This document shows, in pieces, positions 35,205 through 44,432 of a stretch of 64,000 bases of DNA. How positions within the stretch are numbered: position 1 is the first letter of the stretch; the number at the start of each line of letters is the position of its first letter. Where the stretch lies: assembly GCA_028280565.1 (NCBI GenBank), contig JANQLQ010000086.1:1-64000 (forward strand), written 5' to 3'. This stretch comes from Fulvivirga sp. (GTDB lineage Bacteria; Bacteroidota; Bacteroidia; Cytophagales; Cyclobacteriaceae). The position numbers and the translations under genes are program-made. The notes below the pieces were generated by a model. That model did not search any database and was not told where the DNA came from. It worked only from the letters and a program-made list of their open reading frames with translations.

Positions 35205-36110
35205 ATGGCATGTCGAACACCTTCAGTAAAGAGAGTTGCGGATAAAACCGTAAAAGCTAAAGAGCAGATTGATAAGCTCAATGCCATGCTCAAGCGCCAG
35301 CATGATGCAAAAAAGGCCGAATTTTATAAGAAAATCGATGGTCACTTGGCAGATGCCCTGGTGACAGACGCCAGGGAGGTCACCTACAATTCGGATATAA
35401 AGATTGAATATGTACATGAGTTCAGTTTGGATGCAATTGCCAACGTTGTAACATCGGCATTGAAGGTCGCTGCTAAAGCCAAAAATACTAACGTTGAAAA
35501 CCCGGCAATGAGCCCGGAGGCCGTGCAAGCGTATACTGACCTTGTAAACACTGTTGCCGAAGCCGCCAAATCTACCTCCACCTCGTCGGCAAGCCTGTCA
35601 TTTTCAATGAATCGCCTTTCTCCCGGTCTATTTGCTTTCTTGTTTGCCGAGTCATTGAGCATCCAAGAAACTGAAACATTTGGGAAAGAAGCTGTAACCG
35701 CTACCGCGGTATACTACCGTATAATGGAAAGCATTGAGGATATACAACTCCAGGCAAAATTTGAGGCCGCTAGAATTGACTACCAAAACCTCTTGAACAT
35801 GAAAACACTTCAAGCTGGGCTTACGGATCAACTTGCCAAGGGTGATATTACCATTGATACATGGATGACCTTAGATAAGAATTACTCAAAAGCGCTCGAA
35901 CAGATCCAGGCTCGCTTAGATGCTTCAGGGTGGCATCCCGCCGAAGAAGTTGCCGGAATTGAAAAGATGGCAGCTCAAGAGGTCATTCCAGTGGCATCTG
36001 CAAATCATAAACTCGTTCGGGCCTCTATCGACCGGCTATCAGCGATGGGCGCCGACTATGCGGTGGTTGTGGAGAGGTCCAAGGAACGTCTTGCGAACGA
36101 TTATTATTAA
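35205..36110 (+). CDS. Unknown alpha-helical protein
   Basis: A 301-residue protein without signal peptide. The ATG at 35205 (MACRTPSVK) is preferred to one at 35133. The first 70 residues form a basic amphipathic helix (KAKEQIDKLNAMLKRQHDAKK), the centre is Ala/Ser/Thr-rich with one hydrophobic stretch (LSPGLFAFLFAESL), and the C-terminal half is helical with repeated heptads. This outline recalls helical pore-forming or phage/contractile-tail accessory proteins, but no motif proves it. The acyltransferase follows 137 bp later on the same strand. Confidence 0.5.
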   Translation: MACRTPSVKRVADKTVKAKEQIDKLNAMLKRQHDAKKAEFYKKIDGHLADALVTDAREVTYNSDIKIEYVHEFSLDAIANVVTSALKVAAKAKNTNVENPAMSPEAVQAYTDLVNTVAEAAKSTSTSSASLSFSMNRLSPGLFAFLFAESLSIQETETFGKEAVTATAVYYRIMESIEDIQLQAKFEAARIDYQNLLNMKTLQAGLTDQLAKGDITIDTWMTLDKNYSKALEQIQARLDASGWHPAEEVAGIEKMAAQEVIPVASANHKLVRASIDRLSAMGADYAVVVERSKERLANDYY

Positions 36111-36247
36111 GCACACGGCATTCGCAGCATTGGGAGTATATTTTCAATGGCAGGGTCAATTAACCCAAACCTGCTCGATCCAGAAAATTTCAATTTTTGC
36201 TAAAGGAATGCAACGATGCCTCGTCCTTTGACATCTATGTCATTGAA

Positions 36248-37369
36248 ATGTACAGAAGATATGACATAGACTGGATCAGGGTGATCGTTTTTGACATCCT
36301 GGTGGTTTATCACATTGGGATGTTTTTCGTTCCGTGGGATTGGGAAATCAAAAACAATGAATTGATCGAAGGGTTGAAATGGCCTATGATCTTCGTGAAC
36401 AGATGGAGGCTGTCTATTCTTTTCGTTATCTCTGGGATAGGAACCAAATTTGCCCTGTCTAAAAGAAGCCATGGCCAATTCATTTTAGAGCGTATCCAGA
36501 GACTTTTTTTGCCACTCTTGACAGGTACCCTACTTATTGTGGCGCCCCAAATTTACCTAGTACGGCTCAGTGAAGGAGACACTTATTCTTCATTTTTAGA
36601 TTTCTACCCGCATTTCTTCAAGGGAATTTACCCCCAGGGTAACTTCAGTTGGGCACACCTTTGGTTTTTACCGTACCTCTTGACGATAACGCTTACGTCT
36701 CTTCCAATTTTGCTATACTTTAGAAAGCGCGATAACCAGGTGGTATTGTGGTTGCAAAAGCTCATCCAAAGGCTTCCTATTGGCCTGTATGTATTCATTA
36801 TTCCTCTCTTTTTGATTGAGCTATACCTCGAACCGCGTTATCCTGCAAACCACTCTTTGTGGGGGGATTGGTACGCTTTATCTCATTATTTCTCCTGTTT
36901 TCTATCCGGTTATATTCTCGTAAGCCTAGGGGATGTTTTTTGGGATGCTGTGAAAAAGGTCAAAAACAAAGCCGCATTTACTGGGGTCATCTCTTTCCTA
37001 GTCATGATTTGGACGTGGGAAAATCACCCAAGCTCATTTTGGGTGCCTTTGTTTGCCTCCTTCAACCGGTGGAGTTGGATACTGGCCTTTTTTGGATTTG
37101 CTGCGTGCTTTTTAAACAAGGAAAGTGAGGTGATCAAATACAGGAACCAAGCTGTTTACCCCTTCTATATTTTGCACCAAACGGTAACGATCGGCATTGG
37201 TTTTTATCTCATGAACAGTGCTCTTGCCAATTCGTGGAAATTTCTCATCCTACTGCTAGGCACGTACCTGGGATGCTGGGTACTTTACGAATTCGGCATC
37301 AAAAGAATAAGCATCTTGCGCCTGTTATTTGGAATAAAGGCTAAAACGGCGCATGGCAAACCGGGATAG
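36248..37369 (+). CDS. Acyltransferase 3 family membrane protein
   Basis: A 373-residue integral membrane protein with about ten helices, starting MYRRYDIDWIRVIVFDILVVYH. It fits the acyltransferase-3 (OafA/NolL) family, which acylates sugars or lipids at the membrane; the usual first-helix His is present and an Arg follows in the loop (NRWRLSILFVISG). The ATG at 36248 is chosen because the family begins just before the first membrane helix; a longer reading from 36197 is unlikely. Confidence 0.85.
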   Translation: MYRRYDIDWIRVIVFDILVVYHIGMFFVPWDWEIKNNELIEGLKWPMIFVNRWRLSILFVISGIGTKFALSKRSHGQFILERIQRLFLPLLTGTLLIVAPQIYLVRLSEGDTYSSFLDFYPHFFKGIYPQGNFSWAHLWFLPYLLTITLTSLPILLYFRKRDNQVVLWLQKLIQRLPIGLYVFIIPLFLIELYLEPRYPANHSLWGDWYALSHYFSCFLSGYILVSLGDVFWDAVKKVKNKAAFTGVISFLVMIWTWENHPSSFWVPLFASFNRWSWILAFFGFAACFLNKESEVIKYRNQAVYPFYILHQTVTIGIGFYLMNSALANSWKFLILLLGTYLGCWVLYEFGIKRISILRLLFGIKAKTAHGKPG

Positions 37370-37418
37370 CGGACAATTGCCCCATTCGTTGAAGGCCATT
37401 TCACCCTATTTTTTCATA

Positions 37419-37851
37419 TTACATAATAAACCCTACCGCTCTAAAGTCCTCGTTACCTTCTAATACCCCCTCTTTTTCCTCAACAATTTTAAATCCCCGG
37501 TTTTTATAATAAGACAGTGCTTTTAGGTTTCCTGGAAGTACTTCCGCAACTACCGATCCCTCACAATCGGCCAGTGCCGTTCTCAATAGGGAACTCCCGA
37601 TCCCTTTACCGTAACATTTAGGATCGACCTACAGCCAGGTGATTTCCGTACGGTCATAGGCAATAAAACCATTTTCTGCATTGGCATGGATAGCGACTAG
37701 CAATTCCCCATCAAACCACCCTTCATTTTCGAATGTTTCCTCTAACGTTTTAAAGGTCCCGGAATCTACGGAGCCTCGCAGTTCATCCATTCTCGCCGTA
37801 TCATTGGTATAACCTTGGCCAATCTTCGTCCTTATAACTTACTTTGATCAT
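37419..37851 (-). pseudogene. GNAT N-acetyltransferase pseudogene
   Basis: Reading from ATG 37851, the protein begins MIKVSYKDEDWP, shifts frame near 37820, continues from DTARMDELRGSVDS to RTEITWL, meets an in-frame TAG (37629-37631, where Tyr or a similar residue is expected before VDP), and goes on with VDPKCYGKGIGSSLLRTAL, the acetyl-CoA-binding motif A, and SYYKNRGFKIVEE, motif B, to the stop at 37419. One frameshift plus one nonsense codon show that the gene is dead. Confidence 0.8.
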
Positions 37852-37975
37852 TGCAGATTGGATTGAATAAGGTGGTATGCTTTGTTAAACCAACCAACTA
37901 AACGCATTCCTGGAACCGAACCAACAAGGGGTCTAAACCGGGTATTAGGTCAACCATTATGACTCAATCCAGACC

Positions 37976-38352
37976 CTATTTTTTTATACGAAGTTCCTCT
38001 GCAAACCGGTGCATATCATCCGTTACTTCCAACGGCCTCAGTTCACCATCGAGGTATTCCCAAGACAGGGTTCCAATATCACTGCTTTGAGCTACGATCA
38101 CATTTTGGCGATACCATCCTATTGCCCATTTCATTGCATGTCCAATTCCAGTCAGTTGCTCAATGGTTTCACCGTGCGCTTTATCGTTAATGATAAGCAC
38201 GACTTTGAAGTAGTTTCGTTTTTTACTGTCCGTTATGTTAACGAAGGCGGATACTTCCAATTTCGAGCCAGGCGATACAATGGTGCCTTCATGGTGATCT
38301 GTTCGGAAACCGCAACCGGTGAGTGTCAGTAAAAAGAGTTGAAAAAAAACAC
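37976..38352 (-). pseudogene. Lipoprotein gene interrupted at a T8 run near its start
   Basis: The frame ending at 37976 encodes a lipoprotein (LFLLTLTGCGFRTDHHEG, lipobox LTGC) of about 125 residues, but it has no start codon. A GTG at 38352-38350 precedes eight T's (38349-38342 on the coding strand); one more T would join this GTG to the lipoprotein frame. The gene is therefore inactive in this sequence, phase-variable, or started from an unusual codon. Domain unknown. Confidence 0.45.
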
Positions 38353-38437
38353 TAAACCCTTCAACTGCTCTACCCTTTATTTTGCTCGAAGTTTATTGTG
38401 AATTACTGCCGCGTCCTTCCTTACCAAAATCTTACCA

Positions 38438-38863
38438 TCATTTAACTTTATAAAGATAACTATCCGAAAAGCATCGGCTTAAGTATTCCGTCCCAGGCTG
38501 TTCTCCCATTGTAATTCCACCTAAACTTTCTCCCGGTTGTACTCGATAATAATCACACATACCAGAAGTCAAAGCGGCGCTAATAATACCGGCCCAGTTA
38601 TTCCCAAATTTCTCAATTAATTGCCCATCCTCCAATGCTGTGAGCTTTTCTCCTTCGGTCCATTTATTATTCTCCATTTTCTGCATTAGCACATAATTCT
38701 CACCCTGCTTAGCTATCTTCAACTCCCCAGCTCCATTTTTCTGCGAAGAGAATTCTCCGATCAAATAATCATTAGAAAAGGGTAATTTTTCTTGTGTTTT
38801 TTTGCCTTGTCCACATGAAATCAAGGTTAAGGACCCGATCAAAAATAAAATGATGGTTTTCAT
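38438..38863 (-). CDS. Small lipoprotein
   Basis: A 141-residue protein with signal MKTIILFLIGSLTLISCG (lipobox Cys17). The mature part is short and beta-rich (GELKIAKQGENYVLMQKMENNKW), and two later Cys residues could form a disulphide. No family recognised. Upstream, 38864-39402 holds no gene; a 31-codon ORF at 39116-39211 is too short to support. Confidence 0.55.
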   Translation of the reverse strand: MKTIILFLIGSLTLISCGQGKKTQEKLPFSNDYLIGEFSSQKNGAGELKIAKQGENYVLMQKMENNKWTEGEKLTALEDGQLIEKFGNNWAGIISAALTSGMCDYYRVQPGESLGGITMGEQPGTEYLSRCFSDSYLYKVK

Positions 38864-39402
38864 AAGTAAAGTTTACTAGTCATAAATTAATTTAAGCTAT
38901 CATTGTTAACAACTTCCCTTGTCGTAGCGTTTTTTTCTTCTACTTCAAGTTAAACTCCTCTCTAAATCCAAAAAACAATTAGCGTCCTAAAGTTATTATT
39001 AATCCAATAATCGACGCGATAACATCATTAAAAATCATAAATATTATTACCCCACAGGTTGTGGTTCTTAAATTCCTGGGAGGTTAAATAAGTTACAAAA
39101 CTGTCAAAAATATGCATGAATAGAATATTAGTCAACGCCGAGACTGATATTCAAATTCCGCTGTACACACCTAAGCAGCTCCTCGATGCCTCATCTAAGA
39201 TAAACTTTTAAAAAAAGTAAATAGCCCCATTCAAACGCTATATTAAAGCACTTCAAAGTTCTTTGTATTCAATATAGTCATTCTTCTTTTTTCATAACAT
39301 AACTTCCATTTACTAGGTAGTCAACCTAGCGGATTGAAAGCTGTTTAAGAATCAATAAATCCACTTACTCCTCACCAGCTACAATTTCCCACAAAATGCT
39401 CT

Positions 39403-39963
39403 TTACTTCTCTTCGTATTTAAACTGTTCTCCGTAATATTTCAATTCTTCTTTTTCACCCGTCAGAACAATTCTTCCACTTTCAATTTTGTCTTTTACAC
39501 TCGCTAATTCATCCAGGAAGTTAGGGTCAGCTTCTATGGTTTTGTTCCATTGAGTGTTATCATTCATTGATTCATCAATCAAATGAACGATTGATTTACC
39601 CTGCTCTCCAAAGTTTCCAACCAGCTCAATTGAACCCAGGAAAAGATAACCTTTATTCGCCCAAACATTCAAATCTCGAATCCCTTTCAATGGCGCTATT
39701 GATTTGGAAACCAGGCCATCGATGAGACTCAATAACTGTGATTTATGTAAATCAGCATAAGCCAAGATCGGGTCAACTATTCTTTTCACGTTAACCCGGA
39801 TTGACTTGTCGCTAAAGTCTAAGGCAATCAATTCACTGTAAACCCCTGATCCCAAATCACTTTCTAAACCCGGATTTGAATAAACCCACTGTTCAAATCC
39901 AGGAACGGAGCTATTTTCTTTGTCAACGAATCTTGACAATATTTCGGCGGTTTCTAATTTCAT
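39403..39963 (-). CDS. Unknown cytosolic protein
   Basis: A 186-residue soluble acidic protein without signal peptide (MKLETAEILSRFVDKENSSV). Mixed alpha/beta with a central helix (ADLHKSQLLSLIDGLV). No motif recognised. It follows the chitinase-like gene by 120 bp on the same strand; a size and acidity of this kind would also suit an immunity-like or accessory protein, which is speculation. Confidence 0.5.
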   Translation of the reverse strand: MKLETAEILSRFVDKENSSVPGFEQWVYSNPGLESDLGSGVYSELIALDFSDKSIRVNVKRIVDPILAYADLHKSQLLSLIDGLVSKSIAPLKGIRDLNVWANKGYLFLGSIELVGNFGEQGKSIVHLIDESMNDNTQWNKTIEADPNFLDELASVKDKIESGRIVLTGEKEELKYYGEQFKYEEK

Positions 39964-40083
39964 CTATTCCTGTTGCATACAGCTACATGATCGCTTGTTG
40001 ATTTTATTGACCAACGAAGGAGCAGTGCTTTACCTTGATAAAGGTATGTATTACCTAGGATAAATGTACCAGGCCCATGAAAT

Positions 40084-41376
40084 TTAACCAAAGACTGCAT
40101 CAATGGCCGAAAGCACCCAAGTATACCCGCCGCCGGCAAGGAATACATATTGACTGGCGCCTTTGAAAGCGACAATCGTTTGTCCAGTGGGCGCTTGAAT
40201 AGTATGCATTTGTGTACCTGACACTGAAGGGCTTATATCCCTAGGATAACTTCTTCCGGCTATTGTAATTTGTACGATCACCCGGTTACCATACCAGTTT
40301 CCTGTAACGTAACTGAGCTCGGTGAGTCCCTCCAGTAGTTTGATCGTAGGATTTTGGGTGGCGGTGTCTCCGCCATGTTGCAGCATTTCTACTTTATAAG
40401 TGCCCTCTTGATTTTCATTGCCTGACTGTATGGCATCAACCACCTCACCGCTCCAGACCGTCACATTTTGCAGCAGTGTTGGAGTAGTTTGTGCATGGAT
40501 AACTACGCCATCATCAAATGGCACAGTTTGCGGCGCTTCCCTTATGTATTGATTCAAAAGTAATTGCTGTCCCTGCTCAAAAGACCAATTTCCCGAATCC
40601 AAACGCCAGTTGCATATGGTTTTATAATGATATGCGTTTCCATTTGCCGTAAATCCTGTCTTGTATTGTTTAAAAGCCTCGTAAGCATTTTGATATGGGG
40701 CAGGATCCCAGGAACTCCTACTTTCAAATTTAGCCCCAAAGCCCAATAAAGAAGGATTGATACCTATATCTACGAAGTTACTCGCCGAGGTAAACCCTGA
40801 ATACGTTTGAAGGTTGATAATATCACAATTCTTATTTACGGCATGAGCGTCAAGTCCTATGGCAGTGGCAGGAGAAATACTGATGAAGTGATCTGTGCCA
40901 AAAGCCTCACCTAAAGCATTAAGCCATTTTGAGCATTGTTCTTTTGTTAGGTTGCTTATTGGATATTCCCAATCGATATCAAAACCGTCCATGTTTTTGG
41001 AACGAAGGTACGTCGCAATGTTTGTTGCAAAAGTTCTGAGTGTCGTGGGGTTATCAATGATGGTTTGAAGGTCATGCAAGATCTGCGTCGTCCATGCCAG
41101 GGTGGCAAACAGCTTAATGTTTGGGTTCTGTGATTTCGCATCACTCACCATCATATCCAGTCCGGGATTGCTCGTTGAGATCGTCGGCTGATCCGGGTGG
41201 GTCATATCCAGCCCGTACCATGCAATGCACAAGTAATCTAGGCTCTTATACACATTATTGAGCTTCATCGAACTGAAATTACTGTTCGGTGAAGAAGGAG
41301 AAGTTGCCCCGGCGGGGTGTAGCTCGGAATCAATCCATGCTCCAATCGCTCCTGTAAAATCGTGTTTTGTTGACAT
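40084..41376 (-). CDS. GH18 chitinase-like protein with C-terminal jacalin-like lectin domain
   Basis: A 430-residue protein. Residues about 8-280 form a GH18 TIM barrel with the catalytic signature DGFDIDWE (130-137, acid Glu137), which hydrolyses chitin or related GlcNAc polymers with substrate assistance. Residues about 300-430 resemble a jacalin-type beta-prism lectin (VTVWSGEVVDAIQ, then YVTGNWYGNRVIVQITI and a final AIDAVFG). There is no signal peptide or T9SS domain, which is odd for a chitinase and means an unusual export route, cell lysis or a toxin-like role. Alone in its unit. Confidence 0.75.
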   Translation of the reverse strand: MSTKHDFTGAIGAWIDSELHPAGATSPSSPNSNFSSMKLNNVYKSLDYLCIAWYGLDMTHPDQPTISTSNPGLDMMVSDAKSQNPNIKLFATLAWTTQILHDLQTIIDNPTTLRTFATNIATYLRSKNMDGFDIDWEYPISNLTKEQCSKWLNALGEAFGTDHFISISPATAIGLDAHAVNKNCDIINLQTYSGFTSASNFVDIGINPSLLGFGAKFESRSSWDPAPYQNAYEAFKQYKTGFTANGNAYHYKTICNWRLDSGNWSFEQGQQLLLNQYIREAPQTVPFDDGVVIHAQTTPTLLQNVTVWSGEVVDAIQSGNENQEGTYKVEMLQHGGDTATQNPTIKLLEGLTELSYVTGNWYGNRVIVQITIAGRSYPRDISPSVSGTQMHTIQAPTGQTIVAFKGASQYVFLAGGGYTWVLSAIDAVFG

Positions 41377-41492
41377 GTTAAACTATTTGTTTTTAAAACA
41401 AATAAAATTTAACAGCCCATCATTTTAATACCACGAAAGAGGTATTTGTATGTATACGCCTAAAGTGGCAAAGGACTACAGGGAGGCCATTG

Positions 41493-41732
41493 TTAAGGGT
41501 CGTGCGACGTATTTTTATTGCCACGAGATGGCCTGGTTTTATTGAGATGATACAAATGAATGACTACGAATAGAGCTCCTGAAGCCAATACCGGGTACGC
41601 TGGGTTTAACACCCCATAAACTATATAGCATAAGCAAGATACCACATGCCACAACCGGAAAGATAGTATGCTTTTTTTAGTGACCGCAAACAAACCGATC
41701 CCAACTGCCAGGTAGCCGAAAATATCTACCAT
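41493..41732 (-). CDS. YgjV-like small membrane protein
   Basis: A 79-residue protein with three hydrophobic helices (DIFGYLAVGIGLFAV, LWHVVSCLCYIVYGV, AYPVLASGALFVVIHLY). It resembles a short form of the YgjV inner-membrane family. It is the last gene of the MarR operon, 7 bp after a DinB gene. Function unknown. Confidence 0.55.
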   Translation of the reverse strand: MVDIFGYLAVGIGLFAVTKKSILSFRLWHVVSCLCYIVYGVLNPAYPVLASGALFVVIHLYHLNKTRPSRGNKNTSHDP

Positions 41733-41739
41733 ATTTTGT

Positions 41740-42240
41740 TTAGCGTATGCTATTTTTAATAACCTCTTCGGAGGTTAATCCATAGATGGGAGGTGTTTTT
41801 ACCCCGATCATCGCTAAGTACATGTATAATTGACCCCTATGGTGTATCTCATGCTCCACCATGGCTCTTAACCATTTCCATACGGATATTTCAATGCCCC
41901 CGGGTGTTTTGCATTTTTTCACCAAGTCTGTAGCGGGTAGTTGTGAAAATATACTTTTGGACTCTTGGTACTTTTGATCGTAGTATTTTACCACATTTTC
42001 AAGCCCGTTAGCGTATTCGGTCCCACAGCCTGCATACCTGCTTTCTCTAAACTGGGCATTTTCTGCAAACATATAACGCTCCGTGTTTGCCAAATGTCTT
42101 ATTATATCCCCTATCGTAAATTTACCCTGTTGAAAGGTCCATTCAATCTTCCCCGGGGGTATGTAATCGAACAATCGTTGGGTTCTCTGCTTTACTTTTT
42201 CATAATAGCGTAAAAAGCTATCTACATCGGTTATTTCCAT
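41740..42240 (-). CDS. DinB-family protein (MarR operon)
   Basis: A 166-residue DinB four-helix protein. Metal-ligand candidates are His in DIIRHLANTERYMF and the pair in VEHEIHHRGQLYMYL, the typical HxxHRGQ-like third helix. DinB proteins include thiol S-transferases used in detoxification. It lies 2 bp after the GNAT gene in a five-gene operon headed by MarR. Confidence 0.85.
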   Translation of the reverse strand: MEITDVDSFLRYYEKVKQRTQRLFDYIPPGKIEWTFQQGKFTIGDIIRHLANTERYMFAENAQFRESRYAGCGTEYANGLENVVKYYDQKYQESKSIFSQLPATDLVKKCKTPGGIEISVWKWLRAMVEHEIHHRGQLYMYLAMIGVKTPPIYGLTSEEVIKNSIR

Positions 42241-42242
42241 CC

Positions 42243-42776
42243 TTATTTTATTGAGTATTCTAATAGCGTCACATCCAAATTTCTATGCTGTAGGGGTAAG
42301 TCTTCGGTATTCCCGGTTTTAAACTCTTCAATAAACTCAAAGCCGTATTGTTTGTAAAAATTTATGATGGATGGGTTAGCTGTCCAAGTGTCCATCCTGA
42401 TAGAGCTTAAACCATTAGCAGTTGAATACTCAATGGCCCACTGCAAGACCTTGGCAAATTGTTTTTGACCTTTAAAATTGGGGTTAACAACAATCCGGTG
42501 CAGGTAGATGGACTTACCCTTATCCCTATCTCTCCATATCACTGGGTCTGAAAAAACAACGCTAAATGCACAGATAATGGTACCATCCTGTACAATTTTA
42601 TAATGGAGCTTACGCTCAACCTCCCTTTGTAAATATGCCCTGTCCATCTCTTGCCATCCAAAATAGTTATTTTTTTGCTGGTACTTGATCGCCTCATCGT
42701 ATAGCCAGCCTATAAAATCCAAATCCCCCAGGGTGGTATTTTCTACGCGGTATGCCGTATTCTTAGTATCTTCCAT
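42243..42776 (-). CDS. GNAT-family N-acetyltransferase
   Basis: A 177-residue acetyltransferase. The acetyl-CoA region is LHRIVVNPNFKGQKQFAKVLQWAI (read in parts; the Q/RxxGxG/A loop is degenerate, GQKQFA), and motif B is NFYKQYGFEFIEEFK. The ATG at 42776 overlaps the stop of the preceding DinB gene within TAGTGATG. The substrate, perhaps an amine or antibiotic, is unknown. Third gene of the MarR operon. Confidence 0.8.
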   Translation of the reverse strand: MEDTKNTAYRVENTTLGDLDFIGWLYDEAIKYQQKNNYFGWQEMDRAYLQREVERKLHYKIVQDGTIICAFSVVFSDPVIWRDRDKGKSIYLHRIVVNPNFKGQKQFAKVLQWAIEYSTANGLSSIRMDTWTANPSIINFYKQYGFEFIEEFKTGNTEDLPLQHRNLDVTLLEYSIK

Positions 42777-42778
42777 CA

Positions 42779-43309
42779 CTACATGTGTTTTACAATTGAC
42801 AGGTATTCACGCCAAGGGCCTATTTCATTTTTATACTGGAAGGCCATCACCCTGCATATTTGAGAGATATGTCCTAGGTCATGCAAACTCCAAGTGCTTA
42901 TTTGCTGACGCAGTGTGACTTCTCCAAAGGCGGGATGTATCGCGGTTTTATTAAGGTCACGATCGGAAATGTTCTTTGACCTTAGTGTTTTTAAGTTTTT
43001 AGCTCTTATCGAGCTAAAATCGCTTAACAATTCATCCATTGATCTCTTTTCAAACGTGTTGCTCTGCCTGTCAAATGTTGAGTAAGTCTTGTCGATCCTA
43101 TCTGAAAGAATAATTTCTATCCTGGGGATCCAATTGTTTTTTTCGGCAAGAACCAAATGATTTAGTACCATGATCGGGCTCCAGGTATTCCCCCCTTCAT
43201 TTTTCATGGTCCATATGTCACTTTTTCCATGGAGTAATCCTTCAAGGACCGGAGGTGTACTTGTTAGAATTTCAATACAGTTTTCAAGATTAAAAACGCT
43301 GTCATTCAT
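42779..43309 (-). CDS. DinB-superfamily protein, second gene of the MarR operon
   Basis: A 176-residue DinB-fold protein (DinB_2-like). Histidines in MVLNHLVLAEKNNW and LHDLGHISQICRVM fit the metal site. The ATG at 43309 overlaps the MarR stop by eight bases (ATGAATGA), so translation is coupled; an upstream in-frame TTG at 43330 is possible but less likely. Confidence 0.78.
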   Translation of the reverse strand: MNDSVFNLENCIEILTSTPPVLEGLLHGKSDIWTMKNEGGNTWSPIMVLNHLVLAEKNNWIPRIEIILSDRIDKTYSTFDRQSNTFEKRSMDELLSDFSSIRAKNLKTLRSKNISDRDLNKTAIHPAFGEVTLRQQISTWSLHDLGHISQICRVMAFQYKNEIGPWREYLSIVKHM

Positions 43310-43781
43310 TCCTTTTGGTTTTAACTTCAATCACCCTGTCAAGCAGGTCACTATCGGTCATATTCTTTTCAACTTTCACTAGTTGTTCTAAAAATTCACT
43401 ATCGAAAATAGCACCTACTGCTATCTTTATTTTGGCCCATTCTGCTTCCAGGCCGGGTAACTCCTTGTGCGCCTTTTCCGTGAGCTGCACGATTTGTTTT
43501 CGTGAATCTTTGAGATCCGTGATGCTGGTTACATAACCCGAAGCTTTCATTTTTTTGATAATGTTGATGATGGCAGGGTGAGAAAACTTCAACGCCCCGG
43601 AGATTTCCGTGACAGAAAGTTGTTTTTGTTCCTTTAACAGCAAAAAGACAAGGTGCCAGTTGGGTTCAATAGGCAGATCCAAGTGGTCATATACTCGCCG
43701 AGCGTCATGCATTAGCTTGTCACTAATACGTTTAATTCGCGCTGTTACGCCTATCAATTCTAAGCTTTCTAAATAATCCAT
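43302..43781 (-). CDS. MarR-family transcriptional regulator
   Basis: A 159-residue winged-helix regulator (LSVTEISGALKFSHPAIINIIKKMKASG is the HTH, followed by the wing RKQIVQLTEKA). MarR proteins repress their own operon and respond to small phenolic or toxic ligands. It heads an overlapping operon with DinB, GNAT, DinB and YgjV-like genes, and two identical palindromes lie just upstream. This suggests a ligand-induced detoxification operon. Confidence 0.88.
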   Translation of the reverse strand: MDYLESLELIGVTARIKRISDKLMHDARRVYDHLDLPIEPNWHLVFLLLKEQKQLSVTEISGALKFSHPAIINIIKKMKASGYVTSITDLKDSRKQIVQLTEKAHKELPGLEAEWAKIKIAVGAIFDSEFLEQLVKVEKNMTDSDLLDRVIEVKTKRNE

Positions 43782-43800
43782 TGCATTAAGATTGATTTAT

Positions 43801-43842
43801 GTAATCGATTACTAATATAGTTAAAAATATGTAATCGATTAC
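43801..43842. promoter_or_regulatory. Tandem MarR operator
   Basis: Two perfect palindromes GTAATCGATTAC at 43801-43812 and 43831-43842, centres 30 bp apart (about three helical turns), 20 bp before the MarR start. The second extends to ATGTAATCGATTACAT. Confidence 0.75.
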
Positions 43843-44268
43843 ATATTTTCATTGTTTTTGTAGCTCCTCCTTATTACCATTAAACTGGTCCGTGTTTGTA
43901 ACGCGGACCTATTGAACTCGACAGGGTACTCACACCAGCATTTGTAATGCGGGTATCCAACGCACACTGTGATCAAACCGGAAAACTCCCCCTTGTAAAA
44001 CCGCAACTCACCGGTAAGTAACAGGAGATCGATAATTCTAAAAACCTTTGATTATGAGGCTACGACAAAAGCATGTGATCGATACGCTAGGGAAAAATTG
44101 TAGGGTTAGTCGTGAAGCATTCCCCTACTCTTAGCATGCATTATGTACGCTATTCGCGTTTCTCAACAGGGGGATTGCTTCCTCCTCCTACCGTCGTCAT
44201 CGCAATGATGAGTAAAATGTGCCATTTTAACGTGAGTTTTGGGTTTAATTTCCAAGTAATCAATAGTT

Positions 44269-44354
44269 TAACCGCGGAGAAAACGGAGAAGACCGCCGAG
44301 AGTCGCAGAGCGTACTCCATATCCTCTGCGTATTCGCTGTGTTCTCCGCGGTTA
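44269..44354. repeat. Palindromic repeat element
   Basis: Ends TAACCGCGGAGAA (44269-44281) and TTCTCCGCGGTTA (44342-44354) are perfect complements. The interior carries repeated GAGAA and CTCTGCG blocks that extend the fold. Only one copy is in this window; similar ends occur in dispersed palindromes of many bacteria. The rest of 43843-44432 shows only a small hairpin at 43887-43909. Confidence 0.55.
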
Positions 44355-44432
44355 AAAGCTGGCGTCTTAAGCGCATGAATACCCTCCTGACCCCACTTTT
44401 AAAAAGAAAAAGAAAGAGCCCAGTACCTGCTA

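Noticed and set aside
36634..36656. TTACC...GGTAA-like sequence inside the acyltransferase gene
   Set aside because: The spacing is five, not four, and it lies inside a coding region with no -7 box at the right distance.
43887..43909. Small hairpin GGTCCG / CGGACC
   Set aside because: Imperfect loop, no T-tract and no gene end beside it; function cannot be assigned.
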